From contig JAYESD010000001.1 of the NCBI GenBank assembly GCA_036927565.1, positions 247,533,097-247,597,096 of the forward strand: DNA of 64,000 nucleotides. The letters are read 5' to 3'. The DNA comes from Tuctoria greenei. Its lineage: Eukaryota > Streptophyta > Magnoliopsida > Poales > Poaceae. Shown one piece after another: positions 33,581-46,128 of the stretch. The position numbers and the translations under genes were made by a program. Position 1 is the first letter of the stretch. Every line of letters starts with the position of its first letter. Below the pieces are notes generated by a model. It had not been told where the DNA came from. It did no database searches and saw only the letters and a program-made list of their open reading frames with translations.

Positions 33581-36458
33581 TGTAACACCCTAAATTTTCG
33601 CATCATGCATTGCATACATGATCATGCATTAAATATTAATAGAATAAAAGAAAAGATAAAACATACATATATGGTGTAGCAAAAAGAAGAAAAAAATAAT
33701 AATTATAGCCTAAAAATTGTAATAGGGAATAAGTATAAAAATAATAATAACATATAAAAATAAAATAAATAAATATATATATATAATATATTTAATAACA
33801 ATATTTATATATGTAAAGAAAAAGAAAATATATATAAAAAATAATATAAAGAGTAAATAAATAATAATATATTTAAAAAAAAGAAAGAAAATGAAAAAAA
33901 AAAAGAAAAAGAAAAAAAACAAAACAACCGCCGGCCAGGCCAAACGGCCCAGACAGCGCTAGCCGCCCGTGCGACGCCCCAGCGCGCGCCCGCCGCGCAA
34001 CGCCCCGCCGGCCCCACGCTGCAGCGCACCCGGCGCGCCCGCGTTGACCCGACCGAGCCGCCCGCACCGCGACCCCGCCGCCTGGGCCCCGCACCGACCC
34101 GCCGCTCGCGCCCTCCCGCGCGCCCCGCTAGCTGGCCCCCGCCGCCCGCGCCCTCACGCGCGCGCCTCGCACCGCGCACACGCGCCCCGGCCCCAGCGCG
34201 CTGCGCGACCCCGCGTGTGGCCCCACCCCGCACCGTGCCACTCGCCCATGCGCGATGCCGCTCGCCCCGCGCGCGCCAGAGACCGAGCCGGTCTCTGGAT
34301 CGACTGCCGCCCGGCTATAAAAAGCCCCGAGGCTTCGTATTTTTCCGACGCCAGAAGCAAGCGCCGCCGCTAGGAAAAAGAGGAGAAGCCCTAGCCGCCG
34401 GTAGAGAAAAAAGGCACCAGGAGCTGTGTCGCCAGGAAGAAAAAAGAGAGGGGAAAAAGGGGAGGAAGAGGAAGAAAAAGAGGAGAGAGCCGTCGTCCGC
34501 GGAGATCGTCTCGTCGTCGTCGTGCCGCCGGAGGACCTTGCGCATCTACTACGTCTACGCGTCATCCCCATCCCTCGATCTTCGAAGCCATCGCATCTAC
34601 GGTAGGATTCGTTTTTCCGATGCGAATTTTAGCGACGTATTAGATCTGATAGACGCAAATTGATTTTAGTTGCATCATCTTTTTATTTTCAGCAGCATTA
34701 ATCCTCGCTAAAACCCCCGTAAACTCATATGAACACGTATGAACTGGTTGCATCTAATTAATAAACAACCATAGTTAATTAATGATTGATCTTTGCATGC
34801 ATGCATATCATCGCATGTTGATTAATGTGTGTGCATCATGTTGATTTGTATGTATTTTCTTGTATGTGTGATCACGAGTAGAGGGAAGTGCTCAAGAGAT
34901 CGTGTACGAGGATTTTCAGAATCAAGACTTCGAAGCGCTTGAGCAACCCTATCCGCCGGAGCAAGGCAAGTGTCCTTGAAGCATATTCATCCTGTTTTTA
35001 AAATAAATGTTTTGTTTGTAAAACTGCGTGCTTGTGTCAATTTTGATGGGAATCCTATGGTAGGAAGTTTACTAGACTTGCTAAACCACCCTTGTCACCT
35101 GGAATTTATGGTAGAGCATCGGGATGGACTTTTTACCTTTTTGCTTCGCTTAATCAATTGGGATGGGAAGTAACTATACCACTCAAGTTAATTATGCATG
35201 GATGAGATTATGGTTAGCATGAACTGGTTAAATATGGTATGGTAATGGGCGATCTAAGCAAGCCTGGTATGTGGATGGGTTGGATGTTATGGTGGTTTGC
35301 TTGCTTTAGATCTAAGGACCGGTTCATGCGAGAATAAGCCAGGACTACAGTGCCACCACGAGGCCAAGTATGGGTGCAGCGTAGCTGATTAATTAGGGCT
35401 TTGCTAGTGCTGTTTGGACCGTTGTGGATGCTCGGGGAAGGGGTAGTCGGATTGGGTTTGTTGATGATTGGTGGGACTACCCTGGGATCCGAATCGCTCA
35501 AGAGGGGGCCCTTGGTTGAAGATGTGCTCAGTTGGAGACATCACCACCGGTGAAACCTCAGTGGGGTCTAAATAGGCTAGTACTCCCTTTGTAAAGGCTA
35601 TTTTGTGATCTCTTTGCCACACACCAACGGAAGTGTGTAATATGACTGACGGGTCATGGGCATAAGGGAGATTCTTAGTGGCCGAAAGGTGATGAAATCA
35701 CAAACACGTGGGTAAAGAGATACAAACTCTGCAGAGTTAATTAAAACTATCATGATAGCCGTGCTCCCGGTTATGAACACCTGGACAACTTCCATGATTA
35801 GAGGGAATTTGATATTGGAATGGTTATGGTTTGGTAACGGTTATGGATTTAATTTATGGTATTGAATATGGTTATTGGAAATGGTGAAATCTGGAATCAT
35901 GGATGATGGTAGTAAATTTAGTTTGGTATTATGGTATTACTTATGATTATGATGGGTTTGATTCATATAATTATAATATATTGCTTTTCAAATGTTTTAA
36001 TGTACTTTTCAGCACTTTGCCATTATTATTGTCGTCATTTGAATCAGCCACATGTCATACATTCCACACTTGCTGAGTACGACATGTACTCACTCTTGCA
36101 ATCCCCCCCAACAGTTGCAGGTCAGAATTGTGAGTTTAATGGCGATAATGTGAAGATCTAGGCCGTGTCTACCGTCAGCTTTGCCTGTGGTGTTGCATGG
36201 AGCTGCGCTATCCCTTTTGCTTAGTTTGCTTAGTTGCTTAATTAGTTTATTTCTGCTGCATTAGTTGAACTTGTCATTAATATTCATTAGAGCTTGTATT
36301 CGAGGATAATATGGTTTGTGTAATAAAATTTGATAATTAATCTTGTTCTGTGGTAATTTTCTGTATACTCTTTTGTGATTGCACTCGTGTATGTGTGTTG
36401 AACATCCTGGGCACACATATGCGTTAGCTTGGTTCAATTTTTGGAACCGGGCGTCACA
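33581..36458 (+). repeat. Gypsy B 3' LTR
   Basis: 2878 bp copy of 25902-28754 with the same AT block, GC block, TATA and downstream part. The GC block (33940-34310) is slightly longer than in the 5' copy. Confidence 0.93.
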
Positions 36459-36463
36459 ACATC

Positions 36464-37418
36464 GGACTAGTCCGAAGATTTCCAGTAGCAAAATCGGACA
36501 AGTCTGCTCCCAGCCTGACTAGTCCGATATTTCGGGACTCTTAGGGTTTGCAACACACAGCACACCAGACTAGTCCGGTGACCACCACAGACTAGTCCGA
36601 ACTTTCTGAACCCTAACGGTCACTTTTAGAAACCCCATATAAATAGAGGTGCACGTCCCACTTTTAGAATCTCTCTCGAACCCTAGCGCCGTCACACCTC
36701 CCAAGAGACTCAAAAACGACCTCTCTCAATGAAATTAAGTGCAAAATCGTCCAATACTTTGAGGATTCAATCTAGATCATTGGAGAGACACTTGCTACAC
36801 CACATTGAGCTCTTGGTTTGATTCTCTAACACACTCCTGCATTTCAATTGTAACTTTTGAGTGTGTTTTTGGTGGTATTGTGTTTTGTAATCTAAGGGAG
36901 CTCTCAAAGTGTGAGATCGCCCCTTGAATTTGGTTATTCACCCCTTTGTGATTAGTGGAAGAGGATTGACCTTCGTGGCGATCCAACGAGGATAGGGTTG
37001 GAGAAGACCCGATCCTTTTGTGGACTCCTCAACGTGGATGTAGGTGGCCTTTTGTGGTAGCCGAACCACGGGATAAACACTTGTGTCTTGTTTCATTGTT
37101 CATCATTCAAGTTAATCAACTTAATCTAGGGTTTCACACACATTGTTCATCTTACGTTAAATTGTTAAACATAAGACTTAAGTGTGATATAATTCAGTAT
37201 ATAGCTGTTAAACTATTGTTTGATTCTATACTTCTGCTGTACACATAAAAGAATCAAACCAATCAATTAAGTTTAATAAGCTTAGTCCGTGAACACCGGA
37301 CTAGTTTGCACTTTACCGGACTAGTCCGATATCTCTGGTATTAAACCAGTTGTTGAGTGCTGCAGGATCCGACAAATATTTAAAAAGGCCTATTCACCCC
37401 CCTCTAGGCCCACATTCA
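36464..37418 (+). repeat. Sire2 5' LTR, second piece
   Basis: Resumes GGACTAGTCCGAAG after the ACATC repeat, with the last palindromes, TATAAATA at 36638-36645 and the R/U5 to CCACATTCA. The U5 palindrome pair is at 37295-37330. Confidence 0.92.
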
Positions 37419-37420
37419 AT

Positions 37421-37432
37421 TGGTATCAGAGC
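37421..37432 (+). other. Sire2 primer binding site
   Basis: TGGTATCAGAGC, two bases after the LTR end; initiator tRNA-Met type. Confidence 0.92.
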
Positions 37433-37470
37433 AGGTTCTTCAAGAAAGAGTTTAACCACTCAAAGAGATC

Positions 37471-39884
37471 ATGTCGGACATGAAGGACGTCCACAAAATC
37501 AACAACCAAGAGGAGGTTAACAACGACAAGACCCAAAAACTGGAGAAGTACCTCGAAGCCATTCAAGACTTCGAGGACGATGATGAGGAGACGCTGGAGG
37601 TGAAGGCACTCCTCAGAAAGAAGGCACTTACCAAAGGGAAAGCAAAGGTTGAAGAGAAGAATAAAGGGAGTAGTCACACCGACTACTCCCGATATCCTTT
37701 TAACTATGATCGTCTAAATTCCAATAACAACCCTTACTTATCTATCCCACTTGGAAAAGCCCCACACTTCGATGGAAGTGATTACTCCATGTGGAGGTAG
37801 AATATGAAAATGCATTTGATTTCCCTCAACCCAAGTTTATGGCATATTGTATGCACAGGGATAGATATTCCAGATGACGACGAAGAGCTCACCCCAAGCC
37901 AAGAGCAGGCCATTCATAGAAATGCTCAAGCCGCAGCTGTAATCACATCCTCACTCAGTCGGGACGAGTTCACCAAGGTGGATGGACTCGAAATTGCTAA
38001 GGAAATATGGGATACTCTGCAAACCGCACATGAAGGTGACCGGCATGTGCGTGAAGCAAAGATTGAGATGATCGAAGGCGAACTAGGAAGATTCACAATC
38101 GAGGAAGATGAGTCACCTCAGGATATGTACAATCGATTGAAGACACTCGTCAATAAAGTGCGATCATATGAGAGCAAGAAGTGGAATGACCACGAGGTGG
38201 TAAAGCTCATCCTTAGAGCTTTTATTCCTCGCAATGTCACGCTATGCTCCATGATTAGAGAAAGCCCCGGATACAAAAGGATGACTCTGGATGAATTGCT
38301 TGGTAAAATTATCAACTTTAAAATGATGGAGAAACAAGCAAAGCATGTCAAGGAAATTGCCGACCTCACCTCGGCGAAGAAGAAATGAGTCGCTTTAAAG
38401 TGCACCCTCAAGCCTCTATCCAAAGAAGCAAGAGAAGCACAACTAGAGGAGGACAGTGATGAAGAGAGCAGTGAGCTAGATGAAGAAGATTTGATCTTGT
38501 TCATGAAAAAGTTCAAGAGAATAATGAAGAAAAAGCAAGGGACAAAATCAAGTGAAGGCAAGTATAAGGAAAGAACAAAGCCAAAATTGAGACGGGCGTG
38601 CTATAATTGTGGTGAATATAACCACTTTATAGTGGATTGCCCATATGAGGAGAACAAGAAGAAGACTAAAGAATCCAAGACTCAACCTAAGAAGTTCTTC
38701 AAGAAGAAGAAACAAGCCGAACAAGCGCATATTGGGAAGGAGTGGGACTCAAACAATGATCCTCATCATCTGATGAAGAAGAGATGGCTAGCATAGCCAT
38801 CGAGAACACGTCCAAGAAATCTACACTCTTTCCTACAATCGGTGCAAGAAAGGGAAATGGCACTTGCCTTATGGCAAAGGAAGGTAAACGCAAGGTAAAC
38901 ATCAAAACCCCTTCCATGCATTCCTACTCTAGTGATGATGAAATAGATAGTGATGATGAGGATATGCTAAATGGACTAGATAGGAAAACTGCAACAAAAA
39001 TGAAATTCTTACTTGACCAACTTGTTGAGAAGGAAAGGTTAATTGATCGTCAAGAGGACATGATTATCTCCCAAAACGAGGAGTATGTCGAACTTGAAAA
39101 ACTTCTAGAGCTTGAAAAGGAGAAAAACAGTTCACTGGAGCTTGAGTTAGCTTCAAGCAAGAAATCTTGCTTGGAGTTAACCGACTCAAATGTTGCAATT
39201 AAGGAGCAACTTGCTGACCTGATCAAGGTTAACAAGATCCTTGAAGTGCAAGTTGAGTCACTCAAGATGAGTGAACCTTCCTCTTCTTCAAACTCACCTT
39301 CTCAACCCACAAAAACTGAATTTGCTCATATGTGCACATGTGGTAAAACTGACACCAGATTGAAAGGGAAATCAATCTCCACAAAGGATAAAAATCCTAC
39401 TCAATGTAGCATATTTGACAAGGAGAAGATCAACTATGCACGTAGTGCATACTTGGTCCAAAGACCTCCAAATGTCAAGTATGGCATTGGTTACTCCTAT
39501 GATGAAAAGCTACATGCTGGAAGTCATAAGAATAACAAGGGAAGGATCTCCTTTGTGAAGGGAAGATCCTCTCAAACTGGTAAGTCGAAGGATAAAAACC
39601 TGAAATCACATGAATACCGGACTAGTCCGGTCCGTGTCCGGACAAGTCCGATCGTCCGGACAAGTCCGGCCCCCCAGACTAGTCCGACTCATGAACAACA
39701 ACAGCTTTTATTTAAAACTTTTGATGCCTCCTATGTGTTAATGAGAAACAACCTTGGCAAGGTCTATGCTTATTATGTTGGGCCACGCCATGGGAACATA
39801 AAATCCCATGTGTGGGTGCCCAAATGTATTGTGACTAACCTCCAAGGAACAAAGCAAGCTTGGGTACCTAAAACCAAAGCATAA
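37471..39884 (+). pseudogene. gag: Sire2 gag
   Basis: Same architecture as Sire1 gag: M-S-D-M-K-D start, Copia gag core, CCHC knuckle C-Y-N-C-G-E-Y-N-H-F-I-V-D-C (about 38600-38641), acidic linker and a Glu/Leu coiled coil (about 39040-39260). The C-terminal part holds four R-T-S-P type repeats (39618-39686) and then a conserved segment ending V-P-K-T-K-A. Breaks: TAG at 37798-37800 for Gln, TGA at 38386-38388 and an indel near 38755. The final reading frame 38784-39884 is intact. It stops at TAA 39882-39884, one frame away from pol. Confidence 0.9.
39618..39686 (+). repeat. Palindrome repeats inside Sire2 gag encoding R-T-S-P
   Basis: CGGACTAGTCCG, two CGGACAAGTCCG units and CAGACTAGTCCG lie in the gag frame and encode R-T-S-P three times and Q-T-S-P once. 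A 12-base unit adds exactly four codons, so gaining or losing a unit keeps the frame. Confidence 0.93.
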
Positions 39885-39885
39885 T

Positions 39886-41304
39886 TTGTTTTTGCAGGCC
39901 TATTCCTTCGGTGGATCCAAATGGGTGCTGGACAGTGGGTGCACCAATCACATGACCGGAGAAAGGAGGATGTTCGTGGAATATGAAGAGAACGAGGACC
40001 CAAACGAAGGCATCTACTTTGGAGATAATAGTCAAGGAAGGGTGCTCGGTACCGGTAAAATTGCAATATCCTCTGAACACACGCTTTCTCATGTTTTACA
40101 TGTTGAATCTTTAGATTATAACCTGCTGTCCATATCTCAACTATGTAACAAAGGTTATAATTGCTTGTTCACTAACGAGGGTGTGACTGTCTCTAGGAGG
40201 AGTGATGGTTCTATTGCATTCAAGGGTATGTTGAAGGGAAAGCTTTACCTGGTTGACTTCAACAAGGATAAAGCTGAACTCGACACATGCTTGATTGCAA
40301 AAACCAACATGGGTTGGCTGTGGCATAGACGGCTAGCGCATGTTGGTATGAGGAACCTTCAAAAACTACTCAAGGGCGATCACATCCGAGGTTTGAAGAA
40401 TGTTGTTTTTGAGAAAGACAGGCCTTGTAGCGCGTGCCAAGCTGGGAAGCAAGTTGGAGCACATCATCCTGCAAAGAACGTCATGACTACGACAAGACCG
40501 CTTGAACTACTTCACATGGACTTGTTTGGTCCAATTGCTTACATAAGCATCGGCGGTAACAAATACGGTTTAGTTATCATTGATGATTTTTCTCGCTTCA
40601 CTTGGGTTTTCTTTTTGCATGATAAGTCAGTAACAAAAGGAACACTCAAGAAATTCTTCAAGCGAGCCCAAAACGAATTTTCATTGACAATCAGGAGTAT
40701 TCGAAGCGACAATGGCACGGAGTTCAAGAATACACAAGTGGAAGAGTACCTTGATGAAGATGGCATCAAGCACAAATTTTAAGCGCCATACTCGCCACAA
40801 CAAAACGGAGTTGCCGAAAGAAAGAACCGAACACTCATTGAGATGGCAAGGACAATGCTCGATGAGTACAAGACATCGGATCGATTTTGGGCGGAAGCGA
40901 TTAACACCGCTTGCCACGCCGCAAATAGACTTTATCTCCATCGACTACTCAAGAAGACTCCCTATGAGATACTTACCAGTAACAAACCAAACATTTCATA
41001 TTTTCGAGTTTTCGGTTCTACATGTTACATCCTGAACAAGAAGCCTAGGACTTCAAAGTTCGCTTCGAAGTCCGATGAAGGTTTCTTGCTTGGTTATGAT
41101 TTGAACACTTACGCCTATCGTGTCTTCAACAAGGCCTCTGGACTTGTTGAAGTTGCACGTGACGTAGTGTTCAATGAGACTAATGGCTCCCAAAAGGAGC
41201 AAGTTGATTCAAGTGAATTAGGTAAAGAAGAAGATCCATGTCAAGTTGAAAAGAATGGCTCTAGGCGAAGTTCGACCACAAGAACCACCTTCACACGAAC
41301 ATGA
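39886..41304 (+). pseudogene. pol: Sire2 pol, protease and integrase part
   Basis: Opens after TTTGTTTTTGCAG. Protease W-V-L-D-S-G-C-T-N-H is near 39922-39951. The integrase finger is intact (H-R-R-L-A-H...C-S-A-C), with M-D-L-F-G-P and S-D-N-G-T-E-F, and the catalytic Glu is kept (V-A-E-R-K, about 40812-40826). A TAA at 40780-40782 replaces Ser, and a one- or two-base loss near 41240 shifts the frame into an artificial end at 41304. The active-site set is therefore complete, unlike Sire1, but translation is interrupted. Confidence 0.91.
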
Positions 41305-43121
41305 GGAAAATGAACCACAAGAGGAGACCATCAATCAAGGGGGAGCCTCAACACAAGATCAACCACAAGAGTACGAAAATGATCAACAAGTCAATGAAGG
41401 CAACCACTTAGGGGGAGAAGCAGACAATCATGAAGACACAACTCCTCAAGTGCCACATCCAAGAGTACAACAATGCGTCCAAAGGGATCACCCAATCGAC
41501 AACATCATCGGTGACATCCAAAAGGGAGTAACCACTAGATCTCGCATAGCTAACTTTTGTGAGCATTATTCGTTTGTATCCTTTTTGGAACCACGCAGGA
41601 TTGAGGATGCATTGAAGGAACCAGACTGGGTGGTGGCGATGCAAGAAGAATTGATCAACTTCAAGCGGAACAAAGTGTGGGAACTTGTGGCAAGACCCAA
41701 TGCAGACATCGTCGGCACCAAGTGGGTCTTCCGCAACAAACAAGACGAACACGGGGTGGTGACAAGGAACAAGGCACGACTTGTGGCCAAAGGGTACTCA
41801 CAAGTTGAAGGTTTGGATTTCGATGAGATTTTTGCTCCAGTAGCTAGGCTTGAATCTATTAGAATATTACTTGCATATGATACTCACCATGATTTCAAGC
41901 TGTATCAAATGGACGTGAAAAGCGCCTTCCTCAACGGACCAATCAAGGAAGAGGTGTACGTGGAGCAACCACCCGGATTTGAAGACGAAGAGTTCCCCGA
42001 CCACGTATATAAATTGCGTAAGGCTCTCTATGGCCTCAAACAAGCTCCTAGAGCTTGGTATGAGTGTCTTAGAGATTTCTTAATTGAGAATGGTTTTCAA
42101 ATTGGCAAAGTAGATTATACATTATTTACAAAGAATTTAGATAATGATCTTTTTATTTGTCAAATTTATGTTGACGATATAATTTTTGGGTCAACTAATC
42201 AATCTTTTTTGTGTGGAATTTAGCAAAATCATGACAGATAGGTTTGAAATGTCAATGATGGGAGAATTAAAATACTTTTTGGGATTCCAAGTGCGGAAAC
42301 AATAGGAAGGAACTTTCATAAGCCAAACCAAGTATACACAAGACATACTTAAGAAGTTTGGCATGGACAAGGCAAAGCCTATAAAGACCCCCATGGCAAC
42401 AAATGGCCACTTGGATCTCAATGAAGATGGACCTAATGTCGACTAAAAGGTATATTGCTCCATGATTGGATCTATACTCTATTTATGTGCATCTAGGCTA
42501 GATATTATGTTAAGTGTGTGTTTGTGTGCAAGATTTCAAGCCAACCCTAAGGAATGTCACTTGAAAGCCGTAAAAAGGATCTTGAGATATTTGGTTCATA
42601 CACCCAACCTTGGTCTTTGGTACCCAAAAGGCTCAAAATTCAATCTCATTGGTTATTCTGATGCAGATTATGTCGGGTGCAAAGTAGATAGAAAAAGCAC
42701 CTCCGACACATGCCAATTCCTAGGGAGATCCTTAGTTTCTTGGTCGTCCAAGAAACAAAAATCCATTGCCCTATCCACGGCCGAAGCGGAGTATGTTGCA
42801 GCCGGGAGTTGTTGTGCACAACTCCTTTGGATGCGACAAACTCTGAGGGATTACAGTTACAAGATGAACCGTATTCCTCTCCTTTGTGACAATGAGAGTG
42901 CCATTAAAATTGCCCACAATCCAGTTGAGCACTCTAGAACTAAACACATAGACATAAGACATCATTTCTTGAGATACCATTCCATGAAAGGAGATATAAC
43001 CATCTCACATGTCAACACCCAAAAGCAATTGGCCGACATATTCACCAAGCCACTTGATGAAAAACGTTTTTGCGAACTCCGAAATGAACTAAATATCCTT
43101 GATTCTCGGAGTGTGGCTTGA
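41246..43121 (+). pseudogene. pol: Sire2 pol, reverse transcriptase and RNase H
   Basis: RVT_2 domain from W-V-V-A-M-Q-E-E through Q-M-D-V-K-S-A-F-L-N-G to Y-V-D-D (about 42169-42180). A frameshift near 42210 and stops at 42303-42305 (for Gln) and 42444-42446 (for Gln) interrupt the connection. RNase H (42462-43121) is intact, with Y-S-D-A-D-Y, S-T-A-E-A-E-Y, D-I-R-H-H-F and A-D-I-F-T-K-P-L-D. The protein copies element RNA into DNA inside the particle. Confidence 0.92.
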
Positions 43122-44023
43122 AAGGTTGCATACCTGTATGAATTCTTCAAAATGTTGATTGAATTGTGAAAATCATCTCTCTCAAATTTTCTCGAAAAAC
43201 TATGTCAATTACGAGATCTTGGTGAATTATGATCATTGTTTGTTTGTTGTATGCTTACTGATCAAATTCATCAAGATTAATTGATTTGTTTTGCCCCTCC
43301 ATTCTCTATTTATGAACCTTCAATTATATATGAATGGGCTATGCAAATTTCTCCTGGTGACCACGGACTAGTCCGTGGTTACCCGGACTAGTCCGCCCCT
43401 GCAGACTAGTCCGCCGAGTGCCGGTTAGGCCGGACTAGTCCGATAGACCACGAACTAGTCCGATATAGCTCTCCGGATGAGTTCGGACTAGTTCGGTCAT
43501 CTCCGGACTTGTCCGATTTTTCGTGTCCATAACCCTAGCCGCCACAAAACCCTAATTCCTCTCATCCCCACTCTTCCTCATGCACTCTCTCTCTTGCGCT
43601 GGAGCTCCCAAGGCGGTTCCTTGATCCCACCATCAAAAAGGTGCGCATTTGGGCGCAAATCAATCTTGACCTTGTGCGGATTGAAGCTAGCGGACTTGTC
43701 CGGGCTCCAACTCCCTATTCCTCAAGCTTCAATCGAATTCTTTGGTAATTTTCTCCCAAACTCTAGAAATCTTGTTTTTCTCCATTGTTGATCGAATAGC
43801 CTAGCATCTTCCACTAGATACATGCCCCTTTGATGTACTACATGTATGCTAAACTTGTTATGCATTAGGAATCAGCCTTTGTCCACTTTGTTAGGTTTTT
43901 AAGGATGAACACCGGACTAGTCCGGTCCATGCACGGACAAGTCCGGTCCCCCGGACTAGTCCGTGCCTGTGCACCGGACAAGTCTGATGTTTTGAACTTA
44001 AAACCTAATTATTCAATTCATCA
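43122..44023 (+). other. Sire2 pol-env spacer with palindromes and possible internal promoter
   Basis: Well-kept palindromes at 43360-43520, including a 20-base perfect one at 43360-43379, and at 43913-43990. AACCCTAGCCGCC and a telo-box-like AAACCCTAA lie near 43530-43556. A possible splice donor (TTTG/GTAATTTT) is near 43742. No gene. Confidence 0.6.
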
Positions 44024-45679
44024 ATGCACTTCCTTGCTATCTTTTCATACCTATGCCTTGTATCACTTATCATCATTCTTGCAAATGATTCTCAGATCAT
44101 GTTGAGCTCAAACGATGAAATCTCCGACTTTGAGGCCGAGATGGACCACGAGGTGGCACCTTGGACTTCGACGGGTCTTGGAAAGAAGCGCCAAGAAAGA
44201 CCCTCCGAGCATGCTCCTTCCCCTCCTCAGGTTCGGAGGAAAGTGCTAGCGAAGAAGCCGGCCTCCAAGGTGCCAGCCTCTAAGGCTGGTGGTGGCCCTA
44301 GCTCGGCAAGTGCCCACCAAGCAAAGGGCAAGGGAAAAGGGATAGCGACGGGACCAGTCGGGCCCTTGAAGCTGCATGCTCCCAGGGAAGGGGTCCGGGA
44401 CCCTACTGAGGAGAAGTTCAATGGCAAGGGCAGTGACTTGGCCGCAAAATTCAGAAGCATTGACTAGTATGGTAGGCCGAAGCAAGCTGCAGATGGAAGA
44501 TTCTGGTACAACTTCCATGCAGATTTCTACAAATTGGTGTATCTACCGATGAAGACCCCCGTGGTGCGTAATCAGTGGATTGACTGGGCACACTTTGAGA
44601 AGAAGGGCTGCTCACCGTTCACTGATGTAGTGAGAGCCATTGAAAAGCATGGACTGAGAGATCTGTTTGCTTTCAGACACAACTGGAATGATGAAGTGAT
44701 TGCGCAGTTCCTTGCGACCTGTCACTTATCTAGTGAGGATGAAGAGAGTGTCACTTGGATGACCCATGGATCCAAGTACAACATCACTCAAGAAGATTTC
44801 ACTAGCTTGCTTCACCTTGACTCCACAAGGTCTGATTGCTTAGTTATACACAACATTGGTGTCATTGACAAGGACAAGATGAAGTTTCTATATGAGCCAA
44901 ACTCAAATTTCAACCCTCCTTCCACCAAAAACATGAAGCCATTCTTTGTGGTGTTGAACAGAGTGCTAAGAAAGACCATTGCCCCTAAGGATGGGGACGC
45001 AGGGAGTGTGCAAGGATACCTCCGGACTCTGATGAGAGTCATAAGCAAGGACCGCCCATTTGATGTGGCAGAATACATTTGGAATCATATGGTAAACATC
45101 TCCTGCAGTCCCAACAGATCTTGCGGATATGCTCCTTACCTTATGTTTGTGATTGAAAAAGTCACCGGCATTGAGTTTGTGAATGATGTGGAGCATCTCC
45201 CCTTGAGGCCTCAAATGCCTCAAAAGCCGAGTGTGCAGGCTGCTCCTTCGACGGCCTCCAGTCCCGAGGCACCGGCAAGATCAAGTGAAGGTGTCAGGGC
45301 TGTCCCTGCTTCTAGGGAAGCCCCTCAGAGAGGATCAACTAGTGGAATCCTCAAGTATATGGCTGCTATATTCACCTCCTGCAAGAAGGTCGAAGTGAAG
45401 GCCCACAAGCTCAATCAGAAGAGAAGGGAGGACATGAAGTACATAAAGGCCAATGTGAAGCAAATTTGCCAAAAGCTGGAGATTGATCCTATTGGATCTC
45501 CAGTGATCTATGAGGACTCTGATCCAAACTACACTGAGATCGCGCCCTTGAACCCCTCCGAGCTTGCCTACTTTGGCATTGGGGGCTCGAGTGGCTCCGT
45601 CCCTCCTCCTTCTCCTCCTCGTCAAGCTGATGATGAAGAAGACGAAGATGACGACGAGAGGACCGACAGTGAAGAGTGA
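44024..45679 (+). pseudogene. Sire2 envelope-like third ORF with one stop
   Basis: 552 codons with one in-frame TAG (44465-44467, in place of the Trp seen in Sire1). ATG 44024 gives a hydrophobic signal-like start (F-L-A-I-F-S-Y-L-C-L-V-S-L-I-I-I-L). ATG 44099 lies just after a TTCTCAG acceptor-like site. A basic Lys/Ala/Gly region follows, then the conserved domain with H-F-E-K-K-G-C, W-M-T-H-G-S-K and L-R-K-T-I-A-P-K-D, a Pro/Ser/Ala linker, a helical basic segment (K-V-E-V-K-A-H-K) and an acidic tail. No clear transmembrane segment is seen near the C-terminus. The envelope role is positional inference. Confidence 0.75.
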
Positions 45680-46128
45680 AGACCCTAGGACCCTCCTCTC
45701 ATCTTTTTGGTGTCTTGATGCCAAAGGGGGAGAGATTGAGTGGGAGTCTTAGCTTTAGCTGTAGGATGCGAGGAAAAAGCTCTTTTTATCTATCTTTGTG
45801 ATTGTAATGTTTTAACTGTGCTTCTAAGATTAACTTTGGTTCTGTGAATGCAATGCTTACTTAATTTGAGAAGTATTGGTTAAAATCTGTAATTTATGCT
45901 CCTGGAATGACATATGTGCTTTATTTTGGTTGATTAATGCAAATTATGTCATTCTCGATGTCTTAATGTACTTAGTTATGCATCCCACCATAAAGAATGC
46001 ACATATGGATAATTCTCTCACTGCTTGATGTATTTTGATTCATATGTGCATACTTTATGAAAATCTCAATTTTGTCATATTTTGTGAAATCTCAATTGGT
46101 TGTCATCAATCACCAAAAAGGGGGAGAT
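45680..46128 (+). other. Sire2 3' non-coding region with polypurine tracts
   Basis: AAAGGGGGAGAGATTGAG near 45724 and AAAAAGGGGGAGAT directly before the LTR, as in Sire1. Confidence 0.85.

Larger units (their letters stand above)
25902..36458 (+). mobile_element. Gypsy B: full-length Tekay-like chromovirus
   Basis: A 10.6 kb element with LTRs of 2853 and 2878 bp (TGTAACACC...GGGCGTCACA) and target duplication ACATC at 25897-25901 and 36459-36463. The empty site is visible in the intact Sire2 3' LTR near 46734. The internal region encodes gag, protease, RT, RNase H, integrase and a C-terminal chromodomain-like segment. Several stops and single-base losses make it defective. It is the youngest insertion in this nest by position. 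Confidence 0.93.
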
